64,000 nucleotides of DNA. Source: Deinococcus metalli (lineage in GTDB: Bacteria > Deinococcota > Deinococci > Deinococcales > Deinococcaceae). The stretch lies in the NCBI RefSeq assembly GCF_014201805.1, contig NZ_JACHFK010000002.1, forward strand, positions 363,828 to 427,827. The letters are read 5' to 3'. Shown piece after piece: positions 9,535 to 19,107 of this stretch. The position numbers were made by a program, and so were the translations under genes. The notes under the pieces were generated by a model, which worked only from the letters and a program-made list of their open reading frames with translations, made no database searches and was not told where the DNA came from. Positions within the stretch are counted from its first letter, which is position 1, and every line of letters begins with the position of its first letter.

Positions 9535-10931
9535 CAGGCGCGCTCCGCACCGGCACGGCGACGTTCCCCGCGCGGCGCGTCACGCCCGACCTGCTCGACC
9601 AGCGCATTGATCGGCGAGCGGATCACGTTGCGCGCGTCGATCACCAGGGGGCGGCGCATGGTCGCCAGCAGCGGGTTCCAGTCCATGGTCATGTAGTCGT
9701 CCCATTCGGTCGCCAGGATCACGGCGTCGGCCCGCTCGAAAGCCTCCTGAATGCTGCTGGCGGGCGTGTAGTTCAGGTGCGTCCACTCGCGCTCGGCGCG
9801 TTTCATGGCGATCGGGTCATGCGCCGTGACCGACGCGCCCAGGCGGTTGAGCTGCGAGATCAGGTCGTGCGTCGGCGCGTCGCGCAGGTCGTCCGTGTTC
9901 GGCTTGAAGGCCATGCCCAGCACCGTCACGCGCTTGCCCTTCACGGTCTTGAGGTGCCGCAGCAGCTTGTCGATGATCACCCGGCGCTGGCGGTAGTTGA
10001 TGTCGATGGCCGCCTGCAGGATCGGCATCTCGTACTGGTGTTCGCGCCCGGCGCTGATCAGGCCCTGGGTGTCCTTGCCGAAGCAGCTGCCGCCCCATCC
10101 CAGGCCCGCCTGCAAGAAGCGCTGCCCGATCCGCTGGTCCATGCCGATGCCGGCCGCGACTTCCTCGATGTCCGCGCCGACGCGCTCGCACAGGCCACTG
10201 ATCTCGTTGGCGAAGGAGATCTTCAGCGCCAGGAAGGCATTCGCGGCGTACTTGATCATCTCCGCGCTCTGCAGCGACGTCTTGATCACTGCGGGCCGCG
10301 TGAACCACTCCGGCCGGGGTGCACCCTTGGGCGGCGAGAAGGTCTGGTCGATCAGCGGGGCGTAGAGCTGGGTCATGATCTCCAGCGCCTCCATCTGCCC
10401 GCCCAGCACGATGCGGTCCGGGTACAGCGAGTCGCCCAGCGCCGTGCCTTCGCGCAGGAACTCGGGATTGCTGACCACGAAGTGCCGCGTGGGATCGAAG
10501 GCGCGGGTGTGGTCTTCCAGCAGACGCTGTACGTAGTCACCGGTGCCGATCGGCACGGTGCTCTTGTTGACGATGACCTTCGCGTTGCCGTTCAGGTACT
10601 CGGCGATGCTCGCGGCGGCGCTCACCACGTACTGGAGGTCCGGCGTGCCGTCCAGGCCGGGGGGCGTGCCCACGCAGATGAAGATCACGTCGGCGTCCCG
10701 CACGGCGCTGTAGTCGGTCGTCCAGGTCAGCCGGTCGCCCTGGCTGGAGAGCAGGTCGTCCAGGCCGGGTTCGTGGATGGGCACTTCGCCGCGCAGCAGC
10801 ATGTCGATCTTGTTCTGGTCGATGTCGATACCGGTGACTCGGTGGCCGATGTGGGCGAGCAGGCCGGCTGTACCGAGGCCGACGTATCCGGTGCCGATCA
10901 CGGCGACGTTCGCGGGGTGGTTCAGCTGCAT
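9534..10931 (-). CDS. ugd: UDP-glucose 6-dehydrogenase
   Basis: A 465-residue enzyme that oxidises UDP-glucose twice, with 2 NAD, to UDP-glucuronate. NAD is bound by [15 protein letters not shown] near residue 9. The thiol nucleophile sits in [10 protein letters not shown] with Cys near residue 282. [11 protein letters not shown] and [12 protein letters not shown] are the other family signatures. The ATG has CAGGAG 7 bases upstream. It heads the ugd, UDP-xylose synthase, GT4, GT4 unit and is preceded on the same strand by a lipoprotein gene 120 bases away. GDP-mannose dehydrogenase is a related possibility, but the downstream decarboxylase favours UDP-glucose. Confidence 0.93.
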   Translation of the reverse strand: MQLNHPANVAVIGTGYVGLGTAGLLAHIGHRVTGIDIDQNKIDMLLRGEVPIHEPGLDDLLSSQGDRLTWTTDYSAVRDADVIFICVGTPPGLDGTPDLQYVVSAAASIAEYLNGNAKVIVNKSTVPIGTGDYVQRLLEDHTRAFDPTRHFVVSNPEFLREGTALGDSLYPDRIVLGGQMEALEIMTQLYAPLIDQTFSPPKGAPRPEWFTRPAVIKTSLQSAEMIKYAANAFLALKISFANEISGLCERVGADIEEVAAGIGMDQRIGQRFLQAGLGWGGSCFGKDTQGLISAGREHQYEMPILQAAIDINYRQRRVIIDKLLRHLKTVKGKRVTVLGMAFKPNTDDLRDAPTHDLISQLNRLGASVTAHDPIAMKRAEREWTHLNYTPASSIQEAFERADAVILATEWDDYMTMDWNPLLATMRRPLVIDARNVIRSPINALVEQVGRDAPRGERRRAGAERA

Positions 10932-11051
10932 GGGATCACTCCTGTTCCGGAAAGAAGGGCTTGATGACGGGCGCTCCGGTGGGCGTGAAGAAATCGTGTG
11001 GGACGAAACGGGGGGAGATGGTGGCGCAGTCAGCAGTGTCTCCCGGGACGG

Positions 11052-13196
11052 TCAGGGCCGGTTGACCTCGATGGCCGAGATGGCCGGGTAATCGGCGCTG
11101 GCCGCGAAGGTGAGGCTCAGGGTGCCGTTCGTGACCGGGACAAGCACCGTCTGGTCGTACGCGGCGCACGCGCCGGCCTTCGCAAAGATGTCGAGGTTCG
11201 GGATCAGGGTGGTGCTGCCGGACTTCACATCGAAGACCCGTTGCCCGGCCCTGCTGGAGAACATGTCCATGAAGTGCAGGGTCACCGGGTACGTGCCGTT
11301 CTCGATGGGAATGGAGTACGTCAGCACGCGGCTGTCCGGCGTCGCCTTGCTGGTGTTGCCGCGGTAGGTCTTGTACAGCACGTCGTTAGCGGTGTTGGGC
11401 ACGTCGGCGCCGCAGGGGCTGCTGATGTTCGGCTCGTCGTAGGCCTCGACCGGCGAGAAGTACTTGTAGGTCTGCAGCGCCGTGGTGCCGTCCTTGGTGT
11501 AGTTGTACTGATCCGAGAACCACACAGTGCTGTCGGGCGCTGTGACGCCGAGATTTCCAGTGGTGCTGGTCCCAACGGGCAGGCCAGTGTCGATCAGCAG
11601 CGGCGCAGGCTTGACGTTGCTGATCAGGAAGATGTTGTCGTTGTAGTCATAGTTGATGCCGGAGTAGTCCATGATCAGGAGGTAGGTGTTCGGCATCACG
11701 GCGCCGTTGGGGTCCTTGGCGCGGAAAAAGCGCAGGTGTTGACCGCAGGGGCCGGTGCAGCCCGCGCTGATGTCGGCGCTCTGTGCGTTGTAGGTGGGGT
11801 CGCTCCACTCGCTGTTGTCGACCCGGAACCCGAAGGTGTTCACGCCTGCCGCCGGGGTGACGTCTGCCCGCGCGTACTTCGTGGCGTCGCCATTGCTCCG
11901 GGGGAACAGCGACTGGGCGTCGCTGCCGGCCGACGTCAGGACAGCGCCGGTGGCGGACGACGCCGCGCTCTTCGACGTGGACTTGGGAAACCAGTACAGG
12001 CTCGCCGCGTTGTTGATGGTGTGGTACGACGCGATCTGCCACACGTTGACAGGCTGGCCGGTGTTCGCCCGCTGCCAGTAGGGGCTGATGACCTCGTCGC
12101 CCTGCGCGTACACCTGACCGTCCTTGTTGATGGCCGTGCCGTCGGGAATGGCGGTCTTGAAGCCGAGGACCTGGTTGATCAGCTGGGAGGTCGTGGGCTC
12201 TGGATTGCTTTCGATGGTAGGCTGCCACGCGCCAGCCAGCGTCAGGGTGAGCTTCGGGGCGGTGGGATCGTTGCTGCCCAGCGTGAGCGTGCCGGTCTGC
12301 ACCGTGTCGCCGCTGCCCGTGAACTGTACCCGGACCGTGGCCGACTGCCCTGGAGCGATGGTGAGCTGATTGGCACCGTCTGGCAGCACGAAGTTGCCCG
12401 TCACCGCCGGGGTCACCAGCAGCGAATCCGTGCCGGTGTTCGAGAGTTTCACCGTCGAGATGGTGTGTTGCGCCGCCGACGGCTGCGTGATGGTGGCCGA
12501 ACCGTCCTTGGTCCGGTCGACCTTGTTGAACGACATCCACGTGGGGAAGAGGCCGTCGGGATTGGTGACGCTCAGGCGGGCGCCGGAGGCCGCGCTGCCC
12601 ACCGTGACCTCAGCCGAGCCCTTCTTGCTGGTGTCCGAGGTCGAGGTGGCGGTGATGATCGCCTGACCGGCGGCCCGGGCGGTCACGGTGCCGTCCTGGG
12701 CGACCGTCGCGACGGCGGGGTCGTCTGATGACCACGTCACCGTGTTGGAGATGCTGCCCGTACCCTCGACGGTGGCGGTGAGCGTGCCGCTGGCGCCGGC
12801 ATTGAGGGCCAGTTTTGTCGGCGCGACCACGACCCTGGTCACCGTGTTGCCGGTCGCGACCGTCAGCGCGGCGCTGCCGGACTTTTTGGTGTCGGCGGTG
12901 GACGTGGCCGTGATCGTGGCCTTGCCAACGGCGATTGCATGCACGGTGCCGTCGGCATCGACAGTTGCAATTGCCTTGTCGCTCGACGACCACGTCACGG
13001 TCGTGGCGAAATTCCCGGTTCCGGCGACCGTCGCCTTGAACTTGCGCGTCTGGTTGGGCTGAGCTGCGCCGCTGTCCGGCACAACGGTGACGCTCGTCAC
13101 AGCGGCGGGTACTCCCGGAGCTTTACAGGCGACCAAGGTCAGGGTGACCAGAGCGGCCATCAGGTGGGTCTTGGGCAGTTGGACTGTCTTCAGCAT
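11052..13196 (-). CDS. secreted lipoprotein with Ig-like (Big2) repeats and a C-terminal malectin-like domain
   Basis: A 714-residue protein. It has a lipoprotein signal (MLKTVQLPKTHLMAALVT, then LVAC with the lipidated Cys near 24). Two Big2-type Ig repeats follow (about 33-115 and 117-200; each has a TVTWSS(S)D core, then ATV.. DGTV.A and ITATSTxDT). An ASPM/HYDIN-like strand set spans about 225-320 (IAPGQSATVRVQF). The last 170 residues (YKTYRGNT, YPVTLHFMDMF, AISAIEVNRP) resemble malectin, a carbohydrate-binding fold. It is probably anchored outside the cytoplasmic membrane and may hold polysaccharide. AGGAG lies 6 bases before the ATG. Enzyme motifs were not seen. Confidence 0.75.
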   Translation of the reverse strand: MLKTVQLPKTHLMAALVTLTLVACKAPGVPAAVTSVTVVPDSGAAQPNQTRKFKATVAGTGNFATTVTWSSSDKAIATVDADGTVHAIAVGKATITATSTADTKKSGSAALTVATGNTVTRVVVAPTKLALNAGASGTLTATVEGTGSISNTVTWSSDDPAVATVAQDGTVTARAAGQAIITATSTSDTSKKGSAEVTVGSAASGARLSVTNPDGLFPTWMSFNKVDRTKDGSATITQPSAAQHTISTVKLSNTGTDSLLVTPAVTGNFVLPDGANQLTIAPGQSATVRVQFTGSGDTVQTGTLTLGSNDPTAPKLTLTLAGAWQPTIESNPEPTTSQLINQVLGFKTAIPDGTAINKDGQVYAQGDEVISPYWQRANTGQPVNVWQIASYHTINNAASLYWFPKSTSKSAASSATGAVLTSAGSDAQSLFPRSNGDATKYARADVTPAAGVNTFGFRVDNSEWSDPTYNAQSADISAGCTGPCGQHLRFFRAKDPNGAVMPNTYLLIMDYSGINYDYNDNIFLISNVKPAPLLIDTGLPVGTSTTGNLGVTAPDSTVWFSDQYNYTKDGTTALQTYKYFSPVEAYDEPNISSPCGADVPNTANDVLYKTYRGNTSKATPDSRVLTYSIPIENGTYPVTLHFMDMFSSRAGQRVFDVKSGSTTLIPNLDIFAKAGACAAYDQTVLVPVTNGTLSLTFAASADYPAISAIEVNRP

Positions 13197-13380
13197 GCGG
13201 TTCTCCTGCGAGGACAGCTCGGCGTGCCCGCTGCCTCGTTCGCGGTCGTCCGGAGGTGAGTGGCGCCTCCTCCTTCATCGCCGCGTAGAATGTCGCCGCA
13301 GGCGTAACAGCATCGTTGCACCCGGCCGCTTCCCTGGCTCATGAACATCCTCCCGAACTGCTGCTCATGATGGCATCAGA

Positions 13381-13412
13381 CAGGAGCCCGTGCACCTCAG
13401 CACGGGCTCCTG
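13381..13412 (-). terminator. hairpin after the secreted beta-helix gene
   Basis: A perfect 13-bp stem (13381-13393 with 13400-13412) with a 6-base loop lies 24 bases downstream of the stop of the minus-strand gene that ends at 13436. There is no T-tract. The remaining intergenic sequence down to 13197 shows no gene. Confidence 0.6.
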
Positions 13413-13435
13413 CTCTGAACGGATCGCTCTTGGGT

Positions 13436-15532
13436 TCAGGGTGCGCCGACGGTCAGGCCGGCCGCCACAAGCCGCGTCTGCCAGTCGGTGATCGCTTTGG
13501 TCAGCAGAACCGGGTCAATCGCTCCGGCGGCGACGCGTGTGTTGCCCCCGTCCACCCCGGCCGTGCTGATCGAGAAGTCCCAACGTGCGGTGGCGTTGCT
13601 CGCGTTCGGTCGTCCCCATCCCACGGTGTTGCCCGACGCCACCACGCTCGAGGCCACGTGCGCCGGATCGCTGGCGTAGTCACGCAGGTAGATTCCTGCG
13701 TCAGGGTCGGCGTCCAGGATGGTGCCGTCGTTGAGCTTGCCGGTCCCCAGCACGGTGTTGTTCCGCACGCTCATGTTGTTGCCGCCCGAGACCGCCACGC
13801 CATAGTTGCTGGTTTCCAGCACCACGTTGTTCGAGGCTTCCTGGTACTGGCCTCCGCCGTCGCCCAGCATGATGCCTCCACCCGAGTACGAACCGCTGGC
13901 CGGCGTCCCAAACGCCCCATTCAGGAGGTTGTCGTGCACCCGGATCGGCGACGTGGCCGTGCCGCTGGAGTTATACAGGTTGATGGTGTCCTCGACGTGC
14001 GACTGCATCGCGGTGTTGTCCACACGGTTCCACGCGATTTCGGCGCCCGAGACGTTTTTCACGGCGTTGAACTGCACGAACTGAATCCGGTAGAACTTGC
14101 CGTCCTGCCAGCCGCCGTTGCCGTTGCTGTACCGGCCCTCGATGTTGCGGGCGGTGTTGTAGCGGACCAGGATCGGCTGCGCCGCCGCCGAACCGTTCCA
14201 CGCATTGAGGTAGATGCCGCTGGTCTTCTCGATGGTGTTGCGCTCCACGATCATGGTGGCGAAGCCCTCGGCCGCCAGGAATCGTCCGGCCGTCTTCGTG
14301 GCGTCGTTCGGGTTCAGGCCCTCGCCGCGGCAACCGCGCACCGTCAGATTCGCACTGCTCCAGGGGGCCGAGATCAGCACGCCCATGCCGCGCACCAAGC
14401 AGTTCTCGATGATCACGGGCTCCGCAGTCTTGACCGTCACGGCAGGCACAGCCGGGTTCAGGCTCTCCCACGCTCCGGTGTACGTCCCGCCTTTCGTGAT
14501 GGTGATGGGCGCCGCGTAGGTGAGGGTGGTCGGAGCCGGCGTGGGAGCGGGAGCCGGTGCAGGAGCAGGTGCTGGCGCAGGGGCGGGAGCCGGCGCAGGA
14601 GCAGGGGCGGGAGCCGGCGCAGGAGCAGGTGCAACCGCGACAGCCGGCGCGGGAGCCACCACCAGGTAGCAGGCCTTGGCAACGGTATACGCCGGATCAC
14701 CACCGAAGGTCGTGTTCGAGCAGGTGCCGGCGTCCGTGATGCTCTTGTAGATCCAGCGGGTGTCCACGCCGTAGCGGACGGTCTGCGTGCCACTCACCGT
14801 AAACGCCTGGCCCTCGCTGGCCAGCTTGACGTACGTGGTGCCGGCCGCGTCGTCGGCGCCAGTCACGGTGGCCACGGAAGCGGCGCACGAGCGCAGGATG
14901 GGCGTGGCCCAGTCCCCGTGATCGTAGGTGTTGCCGTTGCCGGCGTCCGTGACCACGAGGTCCAGGGTCTTCCGGCCGGTGATGTTCACGGTGATGCTCT
15001 TGGTGGCGCTGGTCCCGGTCATGGTGCCGGAGTCGTACAGTTTCGTGCCGTCCCCGAAGACCTGGAACACGACTGAACCCTTGTTGCTGACTTCATCATC
15101 CACGCCGATGTCGGCGGTCAGGGCAGTGCAGTTGCCGTCGAGCGTGAAGCTGAGTTTGGAGCTCGCGTGCACACCGTAGCCTGCCGCGTACGTCTTGCCG
15201 TTCAGCGTCAGGCTCCGGCCGTCACCGGCCTTGTTTTCGCCGTTGCTCTTGTTGACCTCAGCCGGGCCGTACCCGTTGGTCGCGGCCGTCCAGATCGAAC
15301 CGGACAGGGCATTGTCACCGGTCTTGACCGTGAGGGCCTGCTCACCCAGCGAGGTGTCCGTCGTGGCGTCGTCCGCGCTGGGAATGCCCAGGTCAGCCGA
15401 GGTGGTCGCCGGCGCGTCGGCTTCGGTCGGCACTTCCGGCGCCGTGCTGGAGCACGCGGCCAGCGAGAGGGCGAGGGTAAAGGCCAGTAACGTGGCGGAC
15501 AGGGGTGCGCGGGATGAGCGGATAGCGTTCAT
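13436..15532 (-). CDS. secreted lipoprotein: NPCBM domain, Pro-Ala linker, right-handed beta-helix
   Basis: A 698-residue protein. The start at 15532 has AAGGAAGG 6 bases upstream; an in-frame start 69 bases earlier has none. A lipobox (SLAACSS, Cys near 27) ends the signal peptide. An NPCBM-like galactose-binding fold spans about 75-220 (SIWTAATNGYGP, YGVHASSKL, DWATPIL). A Pro-Ala linker of about 30 residues is encoded by GC-rich repeats. The C-terminal 340 or so residues look like a parallel beta-helix with recurring short strands and N residues (FVQFNAVKN, EIAWNRV, IRVHDNLL, GGGIMLGDG). This C-terminal part is shared with the proteins at 22158-23969 and 28553-29809. A lyase, hydrolase, epimerase or binding role on the EPS is inferred, not shown. 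Confidence 0.78.
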   Translation of the reverse strand: MNAIRSSRAPLSATLLAFTLALSLAACSSTAPEVPTEADAPATTSADLGIPSADDATTDTSLGEQALTVKTGDNALSGSIWTAATNGYGPAEVNKSNGENKAGDGRSLTLNGKTYAAGYGVHASSKLSFTLDGNCTALTADIGVDDEVSNKGSVVFQVFGDGTKLYDSGTMTGTSATKSITVNITGRKTLDLVVTDAGNGNTYDHGDWATPILRSCAASVATVTGADDAAGTTYVKLASEGQAFTVSGTQTVRYGVDTRWIYKSITDAGTCSNTTFGGDPAYTVAKACYLVVAPAPAVAVAPAPAPAPAPAPAPAPAPAPAPAPAPAPAPTPAPTTLTYAAPITITKGGTYTGAWESLNPAVPAVTVKTAEPVIIENCLVRGMGVLISAPWSSANLTVRGCRGEGLNPNDATKTAGRFLAAEGFATMIVERNTIEKTSGIYLNAWNGSAAAQPILVRYNTARNIEGRYSNGNGGWQDGKFYRIQFVQFNAVKNVSGAEIAWNRVDNTAMQSHVEDTINLYNSSGTATSPIRVHDNLLNGAFGTPASGSYSGGGIMLGDGGGQYQEASNNVVLETSNYGVAVSGGNNMSVRNNTVLGTGKLNDGTILDADPDAGIYLRDYASDPAHVASSVVASGNTVGWGRPNASNATARWDFSISTAGVDGGNTRVAAGAIDPVLLTKAITDWQTRLVAAGLTVGAP
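14580..14627. repeat. two perfect 24-bp tandem copies encoding the Pro-Ala linker
   Basis: A 24-bp unit occurs twice without mismatch (14580-14603 and 14604-14627), inside a longer degenerate GC-rich repeat from about 14540 to 14645. It encodes alternating Pro-Ala on the minus strand and could change length by slippage. Confidence 0.85.
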
Positions 15533-16137
15533 GAAGTACCTTCCTTCGGTAGCCCGGCGGACTCGACTTATGAGTTCCGTGGCTTTGCGTCCCCCCCTCA
15601 CGGAGGGTTTGCCGTTTCGATGCAGGTCGCGTTGAGCTGATCTCGCTGCGGTTACTGACGGGGTTCATGATGCGGATCGCGGCACGACAGTTTCATCACA
15701 TTAAGAGCCGTCTGAAGATGACTTCATGAAACATCCATTTGTTGAGACGGCTATGGACGTGGCGCTGAAAACCGTGTGTGGTACAGCAGTCTCTGCCTGA
15801 CAAGGCGGGATCTCCTCGATGAAGCTGCGACCGGTGACACGTCAGAACTGTGTAAGACGCCAGAACCCACCCAGATTGGTGCATAGCCGAAAGATGCCGG
15901 CCAGGTCGTCATAGGCAGGCAGAAGCGGCCCCAAACACGCCCTGACCTCAAGATTGTCAGAAACCGGATTAAGACGGGTCTGCACGCCTGCCGTCCGCTG
16001 TCATGACAGTCCGCTGAAAACGGGACGTTCGAGCCCGTGTGTCTCCCGTGCAGAACGTGGACTGGTCGTACCATCCATCGCCAGCTCAATGCCCGCCGCC
16101 GAAGCCGGCGGGGGCAGAGCCAGCCCTCCGCGCAGAG
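15533..16137. other. intergenic region, 605 bases, no gene seen
   Basis: This lies between the start of the beta-helix lipoprotein (minus strand) and the stop of the flippase (minus strand). It is richer in A and T than the surrounding genes around 15690-15760, as expected for a promoter, but I could not fix a convincing -35/-10 pair. The only structured element is the hairpin at 16092-16112. The open frames in it have no family resemblance. Confidence 0.6.
16092..16112 (-). terminator. hairpin downstream of the flippase gene
   Basis: A 7-bp stem (16092-16098 with 16106-16112) closes a 7-base loop 26 bases after the flippase stop. It is short and has no T-tract, so the call is tentative. Confidence 0.4.
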
Positions 16138-17622
16138 CTAGCTGGACGGCTGGGCAGCGCGCCGACGGAGTTGCCGGAGGCTGGCGTACGCCATGTCCTT
16201 GAGTTCGCTCGGGGGGCCGAGCAGCACCACGCCTGCCAGGACCGCCGCTCCGAGGAGCAGTTCCAGGATGAACAGGACGGGCAGCGGCACGGCCATGGCA
16301 CGCAGCGGGAACACTGCGGCGGCGGTGACCAGCGCGCCACCCATGAAGTACAGGGCGCCGACTCCGTAGGACTGGGCAATCTGACGGCCGCTCCCGCCGA
16401 TGATGCCGCGGGCCACGACGGCAAACGCTGCGCTGCGGCATACGCTGGCCGCCACCAGCACCATCGCCAGGTGTTCGACATGGCCGCCCAGACGGTAGGT
16501 GATCCACAGGGCCGCGCCCAGGCCGACCATATACACGCTCTGGATGACGATTTTTACGTTCAGCCGCGCCGTGGCTTCCGCAAGCACCGCGGAGAGGTTG
16601 GTCAGCACCGCGAAGGGAATGTAGAGCGCGAAGATCTGCATCAGCGGAATGGATTCGACGAATTTAGGCCCCAGCAAGACCTTCACGATCTCCGGCGCGT
16701 CGATCAGGATGCAGCCGGTCGCCGTGAAGATCAGGATGGACATCGCTCGCAGGCCGGTCAGGTACGAGCGGCGCAAGCGGTCGGTGTCGTCCTGTACGGC
16801 GCTGAAGGATGGAGCCATGACCCTCGACAGGCTGGTCGCAAAGTTTGTCGCGGGCATGGCGAGGGTGCTGAATGTCCGGCTGTACGCGCCCAGCTGCGCC
16901 GACGAGTAGAACTTCCCGATGATGAAGGTGTCGAGGTTGGCGCTGAGGAATTCCAGGAAGTTGACGGCCGTGGCCTTGACGCCGAAGCGGAACAGCCCGC
17001 GGTAGGCGTCCCAGCGAAATATTGGCTTCAGGGTATGCCGTGTGGCCGAGTACAGCAGCACCAGCTGAATCACGGCCTGGGCGATGGCGCTGATCACCAG
17101 GCTCATGGCGCCGTACCCCAGGTACGCTGCCCCCAGGCCGATGATGCCGTGCCCAATGGCATACGACGTCAGTTCGGCGATGACCTGGGGCCTGAAATTC
17201 AGTGCCCGCCGCAGCAGACTGCCCGAGATGATGATTCCGCTGCTCAGGATGTACACCAGGGCGTAGCCGCGGACGACCGGAACCAGATCGGGAATGGTGG
17301 GGAAGAACGTGCTGATGGCAGGGGCCAGCAGCCACGCCAGCGCCGTGGTGAAGATGCCCAGTCCCAGCGACGACGTGAAGCCCGCCCGGATGTCGTCCTC
17401 GGTGAGTTTCGCTTTCTGGACGATGGCCTGACCGACACCGAGGTCGGTGATGAACTGTCCGAAGCGCTGCAACAGGGCCGCGATGGCCCACACGCCGAAC
17501 TGCTGCTTCGTGAGCAGCCGCGACAGGATGGCCGCGAAAAAGAGTTGCATGGCCAGTCCGGCGAACATGGAGAAATAGCTCCATTTCATGGCGTTGACCG
17601 TTCTGGCTTTGAGGCTACTCAT
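16138..17622 (-). CDS. Wzx-type lipid-linked oligosaccharide flippase
   Basis: A 494-residue membrane protein with about 12-14 hydrophobic segments, of the MOP-exporter polysaccharide group. The N terminus (MSSLKARTVNAMKWSYFSMF) and segments such as LSRLLTKQQFGVWA and FYSSAQLGAYSRTFSTLAMP fit the Polysacc_synt_3 subgroup. It would flip undecaprenyl-linked repeat units for the Wzy polymerase encoded at 31040-32542. The start at 17622 is set by GAGG 5 bases upstream and by homology; a longer open frame to 18063 is not coding. It overlaps the end of the upstream GT4 gene by 8 bases. A multi-drug exporter is unlikely in this context. Confidence 0.85.
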   Translation of the reverse strand: MSSLKARTVNAMKWSYFSMFAGLAMQLFFAAILSRLLTKQQFGVWAIAALLQRFGQFITDLGVGQAIVQKAKLTEDDIRAGFTSSLGLGIFTTALAWLLAPAISTFFPTIPDLVPVVRGYALVYILSSGIIISGSLLRRALNFRPQVIAELTSYAIGHGIIGLGAAYLGYGAMSLVISAIAQAVIQLVLLYSATRHTLKPIFRWDAYRGLFRFGVKATAVNFLEFLSANLDTFIIGKFYSSAQLGAYSRTFSTLAMPATNFATSLSRVMAPSFSAVQDDTDRLRRSYLTGLRAMSILIFTATGCILIDAPEIVKVLLGPKFVESIPLMQIFALYIPFAVLTNLSAVLAEATARLNVKIVIQSVYMVGLGAALWITYRLGGHVEHLAMVLVAASVCRSAAFAVVARGIIGGSGRQIAQSYGVGALYFMGGALVTAAAVFPLRAMAVPLPVLFILELLLGAAVLAGVVLLGPPSELKDMAYASLRQLRRRAAQPSS

Positions 17623-18892
17623 GCGCGCCTCGATCATAGTTGACGCGGACTCCTCCGGACTGACCCGAGGGTGGCACCAACCGGGTGTACAGGTCGAGGT
17701 ACGCCTGAGCCTGCGCTTCGAAGGTGTAGGTGGCGAGGACGTGCTGGCGAGACTGCGCTGCGAGCCGTTGCGGCGCCGGATGGTCGAGCACGTAGGCGAG
17801 TCCTGCCGCGAGGTCCGCGATGTCCAGCGGCACGGCCTGATATCCGTGCTCCAGATGCGTGACGATCTCGGCGGTGCCGGTGCCCCGCAGACACACGACC
17901 GGGGTGCCACAGGCCATGGACTCCATGGCGACCTTCCCGAAGGCTTCCTCCAGAGACGGCATGGCCGTGACGGTCGAGGCGGCGTACAGCAGCCCCATGG
18001 TCCGGTCGTCGTCGATGCGGCCCAGGAAGGTGGTGGGCAGCGGCATCTCCGGCGCCGGACCATAGATGGGACCGCCGACCAGCACGTCCAGCTGACCAGC
18101 GTCCGGCCGCCGGGCGAGCACCTCCAGCGCTTCCCGGAACTGCGCGAAGCCCTTGCGCCGGTCCTCGATGGGATTCATGGCGCTGAAGAAGATCGAGCGC
18201 CGTGCCGGATCAAGCCCCAGTTCCGCGCGGGCCGCCGCCCGGTCGCGCGGCTGGAAGAGGTCGACGTCCAGGGCGTTCGGGATCACGATCGTCTCGTGCT
18301 CGCGCAGCAGGGCGCTGCGCCGCGCCTCGCGCGCGATCCACTCGCTGAGGGCCACGAAAGTCAGGGGCCGGCCGTGGAACGCCCGGGCCTTGCGGTGCCA
18401 CACGCGGCGCGACAGGTCGTTCTCCACGCTTGACCGCAGCACCGGGCACTGGCCGCAGGTCGCGGTGAAACGCTCGCAGCCGCGGGTGTAGTGGCAGCCA
18501 CCGGTCATGGGCCACACGTCGCGCAGCGTCCACACGACGGGCGCGTGGATGCGCCGCACGTTCTCGGGGGTGACGAAGCCCTCGTTCACCCAGTGCAGGT
18601 TCACGACGTCGGGCTGCATGGCGTTGACGGTCCGGTGTACCAGCCGGGGCATTGTGGCAGCAGAGAACAGGCCCCTGGCGTCCGGATAGGGGCGCAGCGG
18701 AAGCCGTTCGGCCCGGCGAGCCACCCGGGCGGCGAGGGACGAGCCGTACTGCACCACCTGCGGATCGGTGGTGCCCTTGTCCTGCACGAGCATCCGGGAC
18801 GTGACATGACGCGACAGCGCCTGGTGCAGCCAGTACGCGCCGCGCGCCGCGCCGCCCCCACTGTCGGAGGTATTGAGGTGCAGCACCTGCAT
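17615..18892 (-). CDS. GT4-family glycosyltransferase with Cys-rich insert
   Basis: A 425-residue GT-B transferase. It opens MQVLHLNTSDSGGGAARGAY, the mark of a GT4 group found in EPS and colanic-acid-type loci. GCHYTRGCERFTATCGQCP (residues about 135-155) supplies four cysteines that could bind a metal. Donor-site motifs include FFSAMNPIEDRRKG and MPSLEEAFGKVAMESMACG with the paired acidic residues. It overlaps the flippase start by 8 bases, so the two are coupled. The 215 bases upstream separate it from the divergent Fcl-like gene. Donor and acceptor are unknown. Confidence 0.87.
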   Translation of the reverse strand: MQVLHLNTSDSGGGAARGAYWLHQALSRHVTSRMLVQDKGTTDPQVVQYGSSLAARVARRAERLPLRPYPDARGLFSAATMPRLVHRTVNAMQPDVVNLHWVNEGFVTPENVRRIHAPVVWTLRDVWPMTGGCHYTRGCERFTATCGQCPVLRSSVENDLSRRVWHRKARAFHGRPLTFVALSEWIAREARRSALLREHETIVIPNALDVDLFQPRDRAAARAELGLDPARRSIFFSAMNPIEDRRKGFAQFREALEVLARRPDAGQLDVLVGGPIYGPAPEMPLPTTFLGRIDDDRTMGLLYAASTVTAMPSLEEAFGKVAMESMACGTPVVCLRGTGTAEIVTHLEHGYQAVPLDIADLAAGLAYVLDHPAPQRLAAQSRQHVLATYTFEAQAQAYLDLYTRLVPPSGQSGGVRVNYDRGAHE

Positions 18893-19107
18893 CAGGCGAC
18901 GTCCACGGTGGTGTCGGACACCCCCACGGAAGGGCGGTGGGGAACGGAGATCATGGCTTCACCATAAGCCCGTCACATTACAGGAATGCAAACGATACGC
19001 GGCTGGGAGCGCTTCCAGGCCTGTAGAACCGGTGCCATCGCGCCCGGTTCATGGCCGTCGTCACTTTAACGGCGAGGTAACGCTGCGCTGGGCACACTGC
19101 CCTGGCA

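Noticed and set aside
14540..14645. Possible CRISPR-like repeat
   Set aside because: The units are in direct contact without unique spacers and encode a Pro-Ala linker in frame.
15602..16137. Small open frames in the intergenic region
   Set aside because: No ribosome sites, no family resemblance and overlap in several frames; treated as non-coding.
17623..18063. N-terminal extension of the flippase frame
   Set aside because: It overlaps the coding sequence of the GT4 gene in another frame, is Arg/Ser/Pro rich and has no ribosome site; the start at 17622 has GAGG and fits the family.
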